Position numbers and translations under genes: made by a program. DNA of 49,555 bases from Saprospiraceae bacterium (GTDB lineage Bacteria; Bacteroidota; Bacteroidia; Chitinophagales; Saprospiraceae): positions 21,482-71,036 of the forward strand of contig JAHDCG010000015.1 of assembly GCA_020629965.1 (NCBI GenBank), given 5' to 3'. The notes beneath the pieces are model-generated. The model had not been told where the DNA came from. It was given only the letters and a program-made list of their open reading frames with translations, and did no database searches. Position 1 is the stretch's first letter; every line of letters begins with the position of its first letter. This document shows positions 24,348 to 32,943 of this stretch, one piece after another.

Positions 24348-25724
24348 TTATAGGTTTGATTTTCTATAGCCCTTCAACCTCTCCATAATCTCCCCCGTCC
24401 CCAACTTCTCCTGCTCCCCCGTCTCCATATTCTTGAAAGCTAATTTTCCCGTTTTCATCTCTTCACTGCCGATGATTGCCGTGAAAGGTACGTTACGCGC
24501 ATTTGCGTATTTCATCATCTTTTTCATCTTTGCGGCCTCCGGATAGAGGTCGGCGTTAATGCCCGCTGCGCGCAGGGCATTGAGCTGACGGAAGGCATAT
24601 TTGTGGGCTTCGTCATCTAAAGCAATGAGCAAAATTTGCAGCGTTTCGCCCGTTTCCGCCGGGAAAAGATTCATTTCTTCCATGACATCGAAAATGCGCG
24701 CCGCACCGAACGAGACGCCGACACCCGACACGCCTTTCATACCGAAAATTCCCGTCAAATCATCGTAACGACCGCCGCCGCCGATGCTGCCCATGACCAA
24801 GTCGGGATAGGCTTCTTTGTCCGCCGCGACCTCGAAAATACAGCCCGTGTAGTAATTCAGACCCCGCGCCAAAGTAATGTCGAAAACCACTTTGTTCGTC
24901 GGCTGTTTTGTGTCGAAATAGGCGTGAAATTCTTCCAATTCCGCAATGCCTTTCCGACCCGTTTCCGTTTCGGTGAAAGCCGCTTTCAACTCTGCCAAAC
25001 CGGTAATTTCCAACATTTTTTCAATCTTGGAAATCGCCGCGTCGTCAATATCGCGCTCCCGCATTTCCTTACGCACACCCTCGATACCGACCTTGTCCAA
25101 TTTGTCGATTGCCGTGGTCATTTCCACGAATTTATCGGCAACGCCCGCCGCTTCCGCCATACCGTACAGTACCTTACGGTTGTTGATTTTGATGACGGAT
25201 TTTAAATTTAATTTCGCAAAAACCTCGTCGTAAATCTGCACCAACTCTGCCTCGTACATCAGACTTTCCGAGCCGACTACATCCACGTCGCATTGATAAA
25301 ATTCCTGATAACGCCCCTTCTGCGGTCGGTCGGCACGCCACACCGGCTGTATCGCGTACCGCTTAAACGGAAAGGCAATATCGTTTTGGTGCATCACCAC
25401 AAAACGCGCAAAAGGCACGGTCAAATCGTAACGCAAACCGCGCTTGGAAATGGAAGCTAAAACCCCGTTACTGTCTTTTTCCGCAAGGGCTTTCTCATTG
25501 GCTTTCGAGAGAAAATCTCCGTTATTCAACACCTTAAAAAGCAAACGGTCGCCCTCCTCGCCGTATTTACCGGTGAGCGTCGAGAGGTTTTCCATGACCG
25601 GCGTTTCGATGGGCTGATAGCCGTACTTCACGAAGGTTTCGCGGATGGTTTTAAATATAAAATTGCGCTTGATGACCTCGGCGGGGAGGAAGTCGCGGGT
25701 GCCTTTAGGGACGGATGGTTTCAT
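24348..25724 (-). CDS. hisS: Histidyl-tRNA synthetase
   Basis: 458 residues, a class II aminoacyl-tRNA synthetase charging tRNA-His in the cytoplasm. The start MKPSVPKGTRDFLP is typical. Class II motif 1 lies around KYGYQPIETPVMENL and motif 2 around QPVWRADRPQKGRYQEFYQCD. The histidine-specific RGLNYYTGCIFEV and motif 3 region GGGGRYDDLTGIFG follow. A C-terminal anticodon-binding domain (about 360-458) includes LLIALDDEAHKYAFRQLNALRAAG. It lies downstream of pheS on the same strand, but a terminator and a heptad tract stand between the two, and no standard promoter motif is visible before its ATG. Confidence 0.96.
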   Translation of the reverse strand: MKPSVPKGTRDFLPAEVIKRNFIFKTIRETFVKYGYQPIETPVMENLSTLTGKYGEEGDRLLFKVLNNGDFLSKANEKALAEKDSNGVLASISKRGLRYDLTVPFARFVVMHQNDIAFPFKRYAIQPVWRADRPQKGRYQEFYQCDVDVVGSESLMYEAELVQIYDEVFAKLNLKSVIKINNRKVLYGMAEAAGVADKFVEMTTAIDKLDKVGIEGVRKEMRERDIDDAAISKIEKMLEITGLAELKAAFTETETGRKGIAELEEFHAYFDTKQPTNKVVFDITLARGLNYYTGCIFEVAADKEAYPDLVMGSIGGGGRYDDLTGIFGMKGVSGVGVSFGAARIFDVMEEMNLFPAETGETLQILLIALDDEAHKYAFRQLNALRAAGINADLYPEAAKMKKMMKYANARNVPFTAIIGSEEMKTGKLAFKNMETGEQEKLGTGEIMERLKGYRKSNL

Positions 25725-25735
25725 TTTTTTGAGAC

Positions 25736-25784
25736 TTTAGACGTTAGATTTTAGATGTTAGATTTTAGACTTTGGACTCGGACG
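25736..25784. repeat. Heptad-periodic tract in front of hisS
   Basis: Seven successive 7-mers read TTTAGAC, GTTAGAT, TTTAGAT, GTTAGAT, TTTAGAC, TTTGGAC, TCGGACG on the plus strand. The tract lies 11 nt upstream of the hisS start codon and fills the place where a promoter would be expected. Confidence 0.85.
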
Positions 25785-25793
25785 CGCAAATTA

Positions 25794-25830
25794 TTAAAAA
25801 AAGGCGCAAGAGAATGTCTCGCGCCTTTCG
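25794..25830 (-). terminator. Intrinsic terminator of pheS
   Basis: On the minus strand an 11-bp stem with one mismatch (AAGGCGCGAGA with TCTTGCGCCTT) and a short loop is followed by a run of seven Ts. It separates pheS from hisS. Confidence 0.85.
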
Positions 25831-25875
25831 GCAGTTTTCTTACCGCCTCTCTCCTCTCACCTTTTTCCCTCTCAC

Positions 25876-26907
25876 CTACAAAGCACTCGCAAACTGCCGC
25901 AAAAAACGTACATCATTTTCAAAAAGCAGACGAATATCTTCGATGCCGTACAGCAGCATTGCCTGTCGCTCGATGCCCATACCAAAGGCAAAACCCGAGT
26001 ATTTTTCGGGGTCGATGCCGCAGTTTTCGAGGACTTGCGGGTCAACCATGCCGCAGCCCAAAATTTCGAGCCAGCCCGTGCCTTTGGTGATGCGGTAGTC
26101 GGCTTCGCTTTCCAATCCCCAATAAACGTCCATCTCGGCGGAGGGTTCGGTGAAGGGGAAATAGCTGGGGCGCAGGCGAATTTCCTTATCCACGCCGTAC
26201 ATTTCTTTGGCAAAATAGAGCAGCGTTTGCTTCATATCCGCGAAGGACACATTTTCGTCGATGTACAGCCCTTCGACCTGATGAAACTGTGCGTGTGAGC
26301 GCGAAGAAATTGTCTCGTTGCGATAGACCCGACCGGGCGCGATGATGCGAATCGGCGGTTTTTCGGTGGTCATGGTACGCGCCTGTACGCTCGACGTGTG
26401 CGTGCGCAGCAACATTTGCATGGAGTCTTTGAGGTAAAAAGTGTCCTGCATATCACGCGCCGGGTGGTCTTCGGGCGTGTTCATGGCGGTAAAGTTATGC
26501 CAATCGTCCTCGATTTCGCGCTCTTCGGAGACGGTGAAACCGATGCGCTCGAAAATTTGGATAATGCGGTTCATGACGATGCTGACCGGGTGGCGGCTGC
26601 CGAGTTCGAGCGGCTCGCCGGGGGCGGTGAGGTCGAGGTCTTGCGCTTCGGCGGCGTCTGCGGCATTTTCGGAGGCGGCTTTGAGTTCATCGTATTTGTT
26701 CTGCGCGGCTTGCTTCACCTTATTGATGAGCTGACCGTACTCTTTTTTGCGCTCGTTGGGCACGTTGCGTATTTCGCCCATGAGCGGCTTGAGGATATTT
26801 TTTGAACCCAAATATTTGATACGAAACTGCTCCGTTTCTTCCGCGTTTTGCGGGGCGGCGGCGTTCATTTCGGCGAGTATCGCATTGACCTTATCGAAAA
26901 TTTCCAT
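25876..26907 (-). CDS. pheS: Phenylalanyl-tRNA synthetase alpha subunit
   Basis: 343 residues from the ATG at 26907. The frame is open back to a TTG at 26940, but that overlaps the -7 element, so 26907 is preferred. The N-terminal coiled-coil tRNA-binding arm (about 1-90) includes KYLGSKNILKPLMGEIRNVP. The class II catalytic core follows, with GSRHPVSIVMNRIIQIFERIGF, HPARDMQDTFYL, LLRTHTSSVQARTM, RVYRNETISSRSHAQFHQVEGL and the final GFAFGMGIERQAMLLYGIEDIR. It forms the alpha2beta2 PheRS with PheT, which is not in this window. It is a separate transcription unit with its own promoter and terminator. Confidence 0.96.
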   Translation of the reverse strand: MEIFDKVNAILAEMNAAAPQNAEETEQFRIKYLGSKNILKPLMGEIRNVPNERKKEYGQLINKVKQAAQNKYDELKAASENAADAAEAQDLDLTAPGEPLELGSRHPVSIVMNRIIQIFERIGFTVSEEREIEDDWHNFTAMNTPEDHPARDMQDTFYLKDSMQMLLRTHTSSVQARTMTTEKPPIRIIAPGRVYRNETISSRSHAQFHQVEGLYIDENVSFADMKQTLLYFAKEMYGVDKEIRLRPSYFPFTEPSAEMDVYWGLESEADYRITKGTGWLEILGCGMVDPQVLENCGIDPEKYSGFAFGMGIERQAMLLYGIEDIRLLFENDVRFLRQFASAL

Positions 26908-26937
26908 AATTTTTTCTTTTCTGCTTTTTTGAAGGCG

Positions 26938-26945
26938 CAAAAGTA
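26938..26945 (-). promoter_or_regulatory. -7 element of the pheS promoter (TACTTTTG)
   Basis: Read on the minus strand the sequence is TACTTTTG, an exact match to TAnnTTTG, 30 nt upstream of the ATG at 26907. No clear TTG -33 element is visible at the usual distance. Confidence 0.6.
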
Positions 26946-27051
26946 AGGAAAAGTTCCGAAGGGAGTTTTATTGTTTTGTTCGAGAATTTATGTGATTGCC
27001 GTGATTGTCCGGCAAATTATCAAGAATATTGTCCGGCGAGCGGCAGGAAAC

Positions 27052-27117
27052 AAAAAACGGCTTCCGATATTTGCTCGTTTTAAATTTTAAACAGGAACAA
27101 AAGTCGGAAGCCGCAGG
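27052..27117 (-). terminator. Intrinsic terminator of the VIT-domain gene
   Basis: A perfect CTGCGGCTTCCGA-type arm pairs with TCGGAAGCCG (10 bp core) across a loop of about 38 nt and is followed on the minus strand by TTTTTTG. It lies about 50 nt after the stop of the gene at 27164. Confidence 0.75.
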
Positions 27118-27163
27118 GAAAAAAGGATAAGTCAAAATTCCGGATCTATTTGTTTCGCGTTCC

Positions 27164-29380
27164 TTACTTAATCACCGCGACTTTTTCTCTGAAATTTTGC
27201 CGACCGATGATGACGTCACACACATAAGCACCCGTCACGACTTTTGAGTCGATATTCCAAAGCCAAGCGGCACCCTCTTCGGTGGCTGTACCGGTGTCGG
27301 TCAAATCGGCAACCAATTTGCCCTGCATGTCGTAGATTTTTACCCGGGCAGCGGCGGCATTCGATACATGATTTAGTCTGATGTTTGCTTCCGTCGAGGC
27401 AGGATTCGGAGTAATCAACAGGCGGGCTTCCTGTTCTTCTTCGGGCACATTATTGTTGTTGATAATAACGCCGCCGCCTCCGCCGCCCTCGCCGATGCAG
27501 GGGATGCAAACGGTGCCGCCCATTCCGGGTTCTAAAGCCAAAAATGCCGTAAGCGGAGTCAAGACGCGCTCCTCGATACTTTGGGCAATAATGCTTTCGT
27601 ATTCCGCGACATTTGTAACCTGTCTGTTTAAATAATTACCGTAAAACATCTCGCGCATAAAAGTATCGGCGGCAAACTGTCCCGTGGTGTCGAGCGTGAT
27701 TTCTTCGCTGAAAAAATCGTTTTCTTCCGTAATTAAATACGCCTCGACGTTCATCGGAAAGTCACCGAGATAGCGTCCGGTTTGATAAAAAACGTGTGGT
27801 TCGTTACCGGTAAACTCGGTGCCGAATAAATCCTGCTCATGAAAAATAATACCCTGCTCCATGTCTGTCGATAAATCCATAAAACCGCCGACCGGCTCGA
27901 CTTGCGGAAAAACCGTCAGGATAAATTCGTCGGTTGCTGCCGCATTTTCTCTGACACTTCTGAATGTGCCTCCCGTGTGCGCCGTGAGCGTGTCGTACAG
28001 AAAATTATTTCCTTCGTAAACAACGCCGTCTTCCGTGACGGTAACGACGTCCAGATTTTGTAAATCCAAAATGTCGATAGTCAGGTTTTCGGACATTTGC
28101 GGGGTCAGCTCTTCCATCAGCAGTGTCACGTTTATCGGCCAAATGAAAGCATCGTTGGCAGAGAAAAGAATAATTTTTTCGGTCGGCACGGGCGTGTTTT
28201 CGTAGGTGACGGCGGCAGTCAGCAAACTTTCCAAATCGGAAGAGTCGGCGACGGTCAGATAATTTTCGAGCATCATATCGAAATTAGCATCGGTGCAGGC
28301 AAGCGGGTCTGCGTTTAAAATTTGGACACCGGTATCGGTCGTTGCCATCATCGTAAAATAATCGGCGGAAGTGTAAGTTTCCGAAATTCGCGAGTACAAT
28401 TTGTTGGCCAGTTCTGCTTTGGTAATGTCGGTTTTTTCGGGCTTCCGGTCAAACAACACGGTGACATGCTGCACCGTCGTATCGGTCGTGCCTGCCGACC
28501 AACTCGACCGGTAAGCCAACTGATAATATTTTTCGCCGTTTTCTTCGTAAGTTTTGAGATAGGTTTGGTCGGCACTCCAGGGTGCGTCGGTGTAAAGACG
28601 CAGGCTCGACAACTCATAATCTCCCTCCGCAAGCGGTGCGGAAATACGGTGTATCGGCCCGTAGAAGGCATCGATTTCGGCTGCAAAATCTAAGGTCTCG
28701 AAGACACTCGGATGGTAAGGCGGGTAGTTTTCGCTAAGGACATAATCAATGTGCGGGTTTAACCATTCGTCATTTTTCGGTACGATAATGTCAACCGTTT
28801 CGGGAACGTAAGGAGTGCTGTGCAAAAGTCCGGGTAAAATTTCTGCGTAAACTTTATCCGCTGTCCAGACAGCCGGCAGCAAAAAGGACATTTTAATTTT
28901 GCGATATTCGCCGTCGAAAAGCGGATAAATACGAATTTCGTGTTTACCGTTCGACAGTTTGCGCAGTAATGAAGGGTCTTCGTTTCTTTCGACGATGTCT
29001 TCATAAATTTGGGTCGCCGTCCAGTAATCGACCACATCCGCTTTGACGATTTCCTCGCCGACCCACAGCCAAGAGTCGTGTACAACGGCGTGAGCCGGTA
29101 AATCGAATTGCCAAATAATTTCAAAATCGCCGCCCCACCAGTCCTGCACAGCGTCGCCCTGTGAAATTTCGGCAAATAAATCCACTTGAGTGTAAATGCC
29201 TTGCGGACGCACGACCAAAGTCACCTCGTCAAAGGCTCCCGGTGCGGCATTTTCGTGCCAATTCGGGTCGCTTTCGGTCGTTTGAGTAACCCAATCCAAA
29301 GAAGAGGCGACGCGCAGCACATTTTGAGCCTTAATTTGAAAAACGGAAAAGAGGAGAGAGAAAAGTAAAAGTAAACGCAT
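27164..29380 (-). CDS. Secreted VIT-domain-like protein with T9SS type A sorting domain
   Basis: 738 residues with a signal peptide (MRLLLLFSLLFSVFQIKAQ). Residues about 65-165 resemble a VIT (vault/inter-alpha-trypsin) domain: the strand WQFDLPAHAVVHDSWLWV is followed by TQIYEDIVERNEDPSLLRK, matching the family's A.QIYE..V....DPALL pattern, and IRIYPLFDGEYRKIKMSFLLP ends it. No clear MIDAS DxSxS von Willebrand domain follows, although KIILFSANDAFIWPINVTLLMEEL resembles a vWA-like strand-helix unit. A poly-Gly/Asn hinge (GEGGGGGGVIINNNN) precedes the T9SS tail ITPNPASTEANIRL...REKVAVIK. It is therefore a surface or secreted protein of unknown role. It is followed by its own terminator. Confidence 0.82.
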   Translation of the reverse strand: MRLLLLFSLLFSVFQIKAQNVLRVASSLDWVTQTTESDPNWHENAAPGAFDEVTLVVRPQGIYTQVDLFAEISQGDAVQDWWGGDFEIIWQFDLPAHAVVHDSWLWVGEEIVKADVVDYWTATQIYEDIVERNEDPSLLRKLSNGKHEIRIYPLFDGEYRKIKMSFLLPAVWTADKVYAEILPGLLHSTPYVPETVDIIVPKNDEWLNPHIDYVLSENYPPYHPSVFETLDFAAEIDAFYGPIHRISAPLAEGDYELSSLRLYTDAPWSADQTYLKTYEENGEKYYQLAYRSSWSAGTTDTTVQHVTVLFDRKPEKTDITKAELANKLYSRISETYTSADYFTMMATTDTGVQILNADPLACTDANFDMMLENYLTVADSSDLESLLTAAVTYENTPVPTEKIILFSANDAFIWPINVTLLMEELTPQMSENLTIDILDLQNLDVVTVTEDGVVYEGNNFLYDTLTAHTGGTFRSVRENAAATDEFILTVFPQVEPVGGFMDLSTDMEQGIIFHEQDLFGTEFTGNEPHVFYQTGRYLGDFPMNVEAYLITEENDFFSEEITLDTTGQFAADTFMREMFYGNYLNRQVTNVAEYESIIAQSIEERVLTPLTAFLALEPGMGGTVCIPCIGEGGGGGGVIINNNNVPEEEQEARLLITPNPASTEANIRLNHVSNAAAARVKIYDMQGKLVADLTDTGTATEEGAAWLWNIDSKVVTGAYVCDVIIGRQNFREKVAVIK

Positions 29381-29550
29381 AACAGTTGGTTTTTAATGAG
29401 AAAAAATGGTTTCACGGAAGAAGCAAAACAGAAATATCTGTTCATTTCGTTCCGAAAAATACAAAATTCTCTAATCCGGTAGGGTTTTCTTAAGGTAGTG
29501 TGCAACGGGGATTGCAAAGAAAAAACGGACAAGCCGATTTTTTTACATTT

Positions 29551-32295
29551 TCACTCCGCCACCGTCACATCTCCCGACAGCACCCCCGTCTCTCCCGTCA
29601 GTTCATTTACCCACTCCGCTACGTAGACATACACGCCCGTCTCCGCAAGGCGCCCGCGACTGCTGCCGTCCCATGCGATATTTGCGCCCTCTTCGGAAAA
29701 ATATAAATTGCCCCAACGGTCGAAGATGCGCATACTTGTCAGCCGGAAGTTTTCGCCGTAGGCAGTGAAAAGGTCGTTGATGCCGTCGTTATTCGGACTG
29801 AAAGCCGTCGGGATGTAAATGCGGGCGGCGCAGTCGCGGGTCGTGATTTCGACAAAATAATCGTAGAGGCAGCCGTCTTGCTCAACCTGCAGCAGATAGT
29901 CGCCCGCTGCGGTGACGGCAAAAATGCTGTCGGTGCGGGTGTCGCCGGTTGTCGGGTCGAGCCACGCGAAGGCATCGGTGTCGCTTAAGTCGGGCGCGAG
30001 GAAGAGCGGCAAATCGCGCGCGCACAGCAGCGTATCGGGCGGCAGGGCGAGGGCGGGCGCAGCGGCAGCGGTGTAACTGACAGTCACGGTATCGGCGCGG
30101 CTGCACACGGCATTGGCGACGGTGACGCTGTAAGTGCCGGCGACCGGCACTTCGATTTGTGCGTCGGTCGCGCCGGTACTCCAAGTGTAGCTGAGGTCGG
30201 TTTGGGCGGGCGGGGCGAGGGTAGCGGTTTCGCCTTCGCAGATTTCGAGGTCGGTGCCGAGGTTGGGGCGGGGGACGGGCAGAAGGTCGATGGAGTCGGT
30301 AAAGGTTTCGCTGCACTGCCCGAAAGTGACGGTTTGGCTGACGTACTGTTTACCCGTTTCGGTAAAGCAAATCGCGGGGGGTACGGCTTGGTCGCTCGTC
30401 GGGTTTTCGGCGTTGGTGAAAGTCCACAGTGTGGTTTGCGCGTCGGCGTTGTGCAGGTTATTGACGGCGGCACAGTTGTCGAGACAGATGCGGGCGGGCA
30501 GGTCGAAGGTCGGGTCTAAATCGACGACGCGGGTCTGCGCCTCCGCGCTGCAATGCACGTTGGTGACGGTGACGGCATAGCTGCCGGCGGTGTCGGCGGT
30601 GATTTGCGGGGTGGTCGCGCCGGTGTTCCACAGGTAATCGGTGGCGACATTTTGGGCGGCGGCATCCAAGACAATATCGACGGCGGGAGCGCAGATAACG
30701 GTGGTATCGGGCAGGTCGAAAAGGGGCAGGTCGGAAACAACGGTTTCCAACTCGTACTCGTAGGTGCAGCCCTCGAAGACGATGGTTTGGCGGATGGTGT
30801 AGGTGCCGGGTTGTGACCAAGAGAGCTGACCGGGAGAGGAGTTGCTGCTGTTGTAGTCGGTAGTGCCTTCGACAAACCATGTTATGGAACTTGCGTATTC
30901 ATTGTTAATATTGGAGACGTCAGAAGAGTCACCAACGCAAAATTCTTGCGGAAATATAAAGTTAGGGTCGGAAGATATCGGCTGTAAAATGGTAATAGGT
31001 TGCACCAATATATCGAGTAATCCAACGCTTCCGTCTTCAAAAAAATAGTGGTCAATTTCATAAACTTCTTCCGTAATGAATTCAGGAACAAAATCCGTCG
31101 GTTCGTCATAACAAATTTCACGGGGTTCATATCCTTCCAAATCACCGCTTTGAGAAATTCTGTTTAGAACCCTGTCGTTGAAACCGTCTTGTCCTTTCAA
31201 TGCAGACCAGAAAACAATATCGTTATTGGTAGCTATAGTCGTGCCGTAAAAAGAGACTTCTTGTCCGCTGTAGCCCTTTCCCCAAATGATTTCTCCATCA
31301 TCATTTAATTTGTAAATTTGGTTGAAAGAATTTTGAAATTCGTTTGCAATAAGATAAATATCGTCGTTGCTGTTTATTAGAACACTTGAAGAAAATTTTT
31401 TATAAGGATTGATGTCAATTTTTTTTGACCAAATTACTTCTCCTGCAGTATTCATTCTTAAAATCCCAACATCACCCTGTGGAAAATCATTCTCTTCTGT
31501 ACCGAGTCGTTGTATCAATAAATCTCCGTTTGAAAATGTATCCGAAAGTAAATATTCCTTGTCGGGGAATACTATTTGATGAGTTACTGAAAATGACTCT
31601 ATATCGAAATAAACGAGTCTTGAAGATGCAAAAGCAGGTATTTGAGGATGATTTATAGTGAGATTTATTATCAGCTTTCCGTCCACCTCTTTGAGTAGCA
31701 ACATATTTGATTCAAACATTCCTGAAGAACTTTCATCGACTTTTATATTATTTTCGGCTATTATTCCTCCTGATTCCGAGTCCAATTCTGCTATTTTTAT
31801 ACTGCCTAAAGTTCCGCCGTAGGTCAGCAAAACGGCGAATACCTTCCCGGACGAATCCGAATGAATTCGAGCTACGTTACTACCGGCTACCGAACTCCCG
31901 ATGTTTAATCGTTTTGACCATATAAAGTCATAATTTTCCGACATTTTAACGACACTCGTGTAGGTTCCTTCGTTACTGTTTCCGTAAAGAATAAAGTAAA
32001 TGTTTCCTTCGACATCTTCTTCTGCATCTGCTATAAAATCCAAACTTCCGGATTGATTAAAAGAAAAACAATTGTGAGAAAGTCCGTCATTGCTACTAAT
32101 GCAAAAGATAGAAAAAGTTGACTTAATTCCGGTAGATAATATTTCTCCCGTCGATAATTCCTCTGTATCGAGAAAATATACATTTGTATTTCCGTTTTCG
32201 TTAAAATCAAGTCCGGATTGAAATGTTGTTTGTGAATTACAAATAACACCGATAAAACAAATAAAATAAAATAAAATAAATATTCTCATACGCAT
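29551..32295 (-). CDS. Secreted beta-propeller/Ig-like protein with gliding motility-associated (CHU_C) C-terminus
   Basis: 914 residues from the ATG at 32295 (another at 32289). The frame is open to a TTG at 32334, but that lies in the terminator of the gene before. After the signal peptide (MRMRIFILFYFICFIGVICNSQ), residues about 20-400 are repeating WSKK/WGKGYS-type units of a beta-propeller-like fold. Three to four PKD/Ig-like modules follow (DYLWNTGATTPQITADTAGSYAVTV and similar). A CHU_C type B sorting domain ends it (YIPTAFSPNNDGINDLF, MRIFDRWGNLYF, WDGSSRGRLAETGVYVYVAEW). It should be exported by the T9SS to the surface and may be an adhesin-like cargo. The 5' half is AT-rich and the 3' half very GC-rich, with a sharp change near 30880, which suggests a fused or recombined gene. 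Confidence 0.88.
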   Translation of the reverse strand: MRMRIFILFYFICFIGVICNSQTTFQSGLDFNENGNTNVYFLDTEELSTGEILSTGIKSTFSIFCISSNDGLSHNCFSFNQSGSLDFIADAEEDVEGNIYFILYGNSNEGTYTSVVKMSENYDFIWSKRLNIGSSVAGSNVARIHSDSSGKVFAVLLTYGGTLGSIKIAELDSESGGIIAENNIKVDESSSGMFESNMLLLKEVDGKLIINLTINHPQIPAFASSRLVYFDIESFSVTHQIVFPDKEYLLSDTFSNGDLLIQRLGTEENDFPQGDVGILRMNTAGEVIWSKKIDINPYKKFSSSVLINSNDDIYLIANEFQNSFNQIYKLNDDGEIIWGKGYSGQEVSFYGTTIATNNDIVFWSALKGQDGFNDRVLNRISQSGDLEGYEPREICYDEPTDFVPEFITEEVYEIDHYFFEDGSVGLLDILVQPITILQPISSDPNFIFPQEFCVGDSSDVSNINNEYASSITWFVEGTTDYNSSNSSPGQLSWSQPGTYTIRQTIVFEGCTYEYELETVVSDLPLFDLPDTTVICAPAVDIVLDAAAQNVATDYLWNTGATTPQITADTAGSYAVTVTNVHCSAEAQTRVVDLDPTFDLPARICLDNCAAVNNLHNADAQTTLWTFTNAENPTSDQAVPPAICFTETGKQYVSQTVTFGQCSETFTDSIDLLPVPRPNLGTDLEICEGETATLAPPAQTDLSYTWSTGATDAQIEVPVAGTYSVTVANAVCSRADTVTVSYTAAAAPALALPPDTLLCARDLPLFLAPDLSDTDAFAWLDPTTGDTRTDSIFAVTAAGDYLLQVEQDGCLYDYFVEITTRDCAARIYIPTAFSPNNDGINDLFTAYGENFRLTSMRIFDRWGNLYFSEEGANIAWDGSSRGRLAETGVYVYVAEWVNELTGETGVLSGDVTVAE

Positions 32296-32311
32296 ATATT
32301 GTTCAGTAGTA

Positions 32312-32356
32312 ACAAAAAAAAAGGTACGATGCAACCATGTTGCATCGTACCTTTTT
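32312..32356 (-). terminator. Very strong intrinsic terminator of the small lipoprotein gene
   Basis: A perfect 18-bp stem (32318-32335 with 32339-32356) with a 3-nt loop is followed on the minus strand by a run of nine Ts. It starts 9 nt after the stop of the lipoprotein gene and ends 16 nt before the start of the next gene. Confidence 0.93.
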
Positions 32357-32364
32357 GAGGTAAA

Positions 32365-32943
32365 TCAGAAACTGGCAGGAAAGCCATTAGCTATACACGA
32401 ACCTATTTCTCCGGAAATATTATTGTCTGTATCAATTATTAGTTGAGCAGGAGGTACAGGTGCGTCACCAAGATAAGAGTAGAGGTGTCTTGTATCTCCG
32501 TTGGGAATATCACCGTTACATCTGACATTCGCGTCAATACCTATTGAGTCAAGAGTGTAAGATTGATTGATGACTGTTCCTATTGTTACCAATTCATAAT
32601 CAGAATTACGTTTGGTAGTAAAGGGGACAGATAGTGTAACATCAGGTGTGTCGTACGTGTGAGTAGCGGCCGCTCCGCCGATTAGAATGGCTTGACTATT
32701 ATTATTTTCATCCATGTATTCAAACCGGATGGAAAAGTCGTGCCCCGGTTCGCTGTCTGTTGTATTTGAATTTAATCTAAAAGTACAATAACATACTTCA
32801 GGAGTTAAAACGGTGTCGGGGGCGGCACGAGAGAAAGCAGATGTGGACAGATTTTCTCTTAACTGCTCCTTCTCACAAGAAGAAAAGCCAAAGGTCAGGC
32901 AAGCAAGCAAGCAAGCAAGCAAGCATAATTTAAAATTTTTCAT
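32365..32943 (-). CDS. Putative surface or periplasmic lipoprotein with a tetranucleotide repeat in its signal peptide
   Basis: 192 residues. The N-terminus MKNFKLCLLACLLACLTFGFSSC is a lipoprotein signal ending in FSSC. CLLACLLACL within it is encoded by six GCTT repeats. The mature part (ICYCTFRLN...to the end) is beta-rich, with paired cysteines in VCYCTF and late cysteines in VRCNGD and GSCIANG. I do not recognise the family. A good promoter -7 element lies 166 nt upstream and a very strong terminator follows. Gain or loss of one repeat unit would break the reading frame at codon 7-16, so on/off phase variation is possible. Confidence 0.78.
   Translation of the reverse strand: MKNFKLCLLACLLACLTFGFSSCEKEQLRENLSTSAFSRAAPDTVLTPEVCYCTFRLNSNTTDSEPGHDFSIRFEYMDENNNSQAILIGGAAATHTYDTPDVTLSVPFTTKRNSDYELVTIGTVINQSYTLDSIGIDANVRCNGDIPNGDTRHLYSYLGDAPVPPAQLIIDTDNNISGEIGSCIANGFPASF
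32899..32924. repeat. (AAGC)6 tetranucleotide microsatellite inside the lipoprotein gene
   Basis: On the plus strand GC followed by six perfect copies of AAGC lies within codons 7-16 of the lipoprotein gene. The unit is 4 nt, not a multiple of 3, so each slippage event shifts the frame. Confidence 0.95.
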
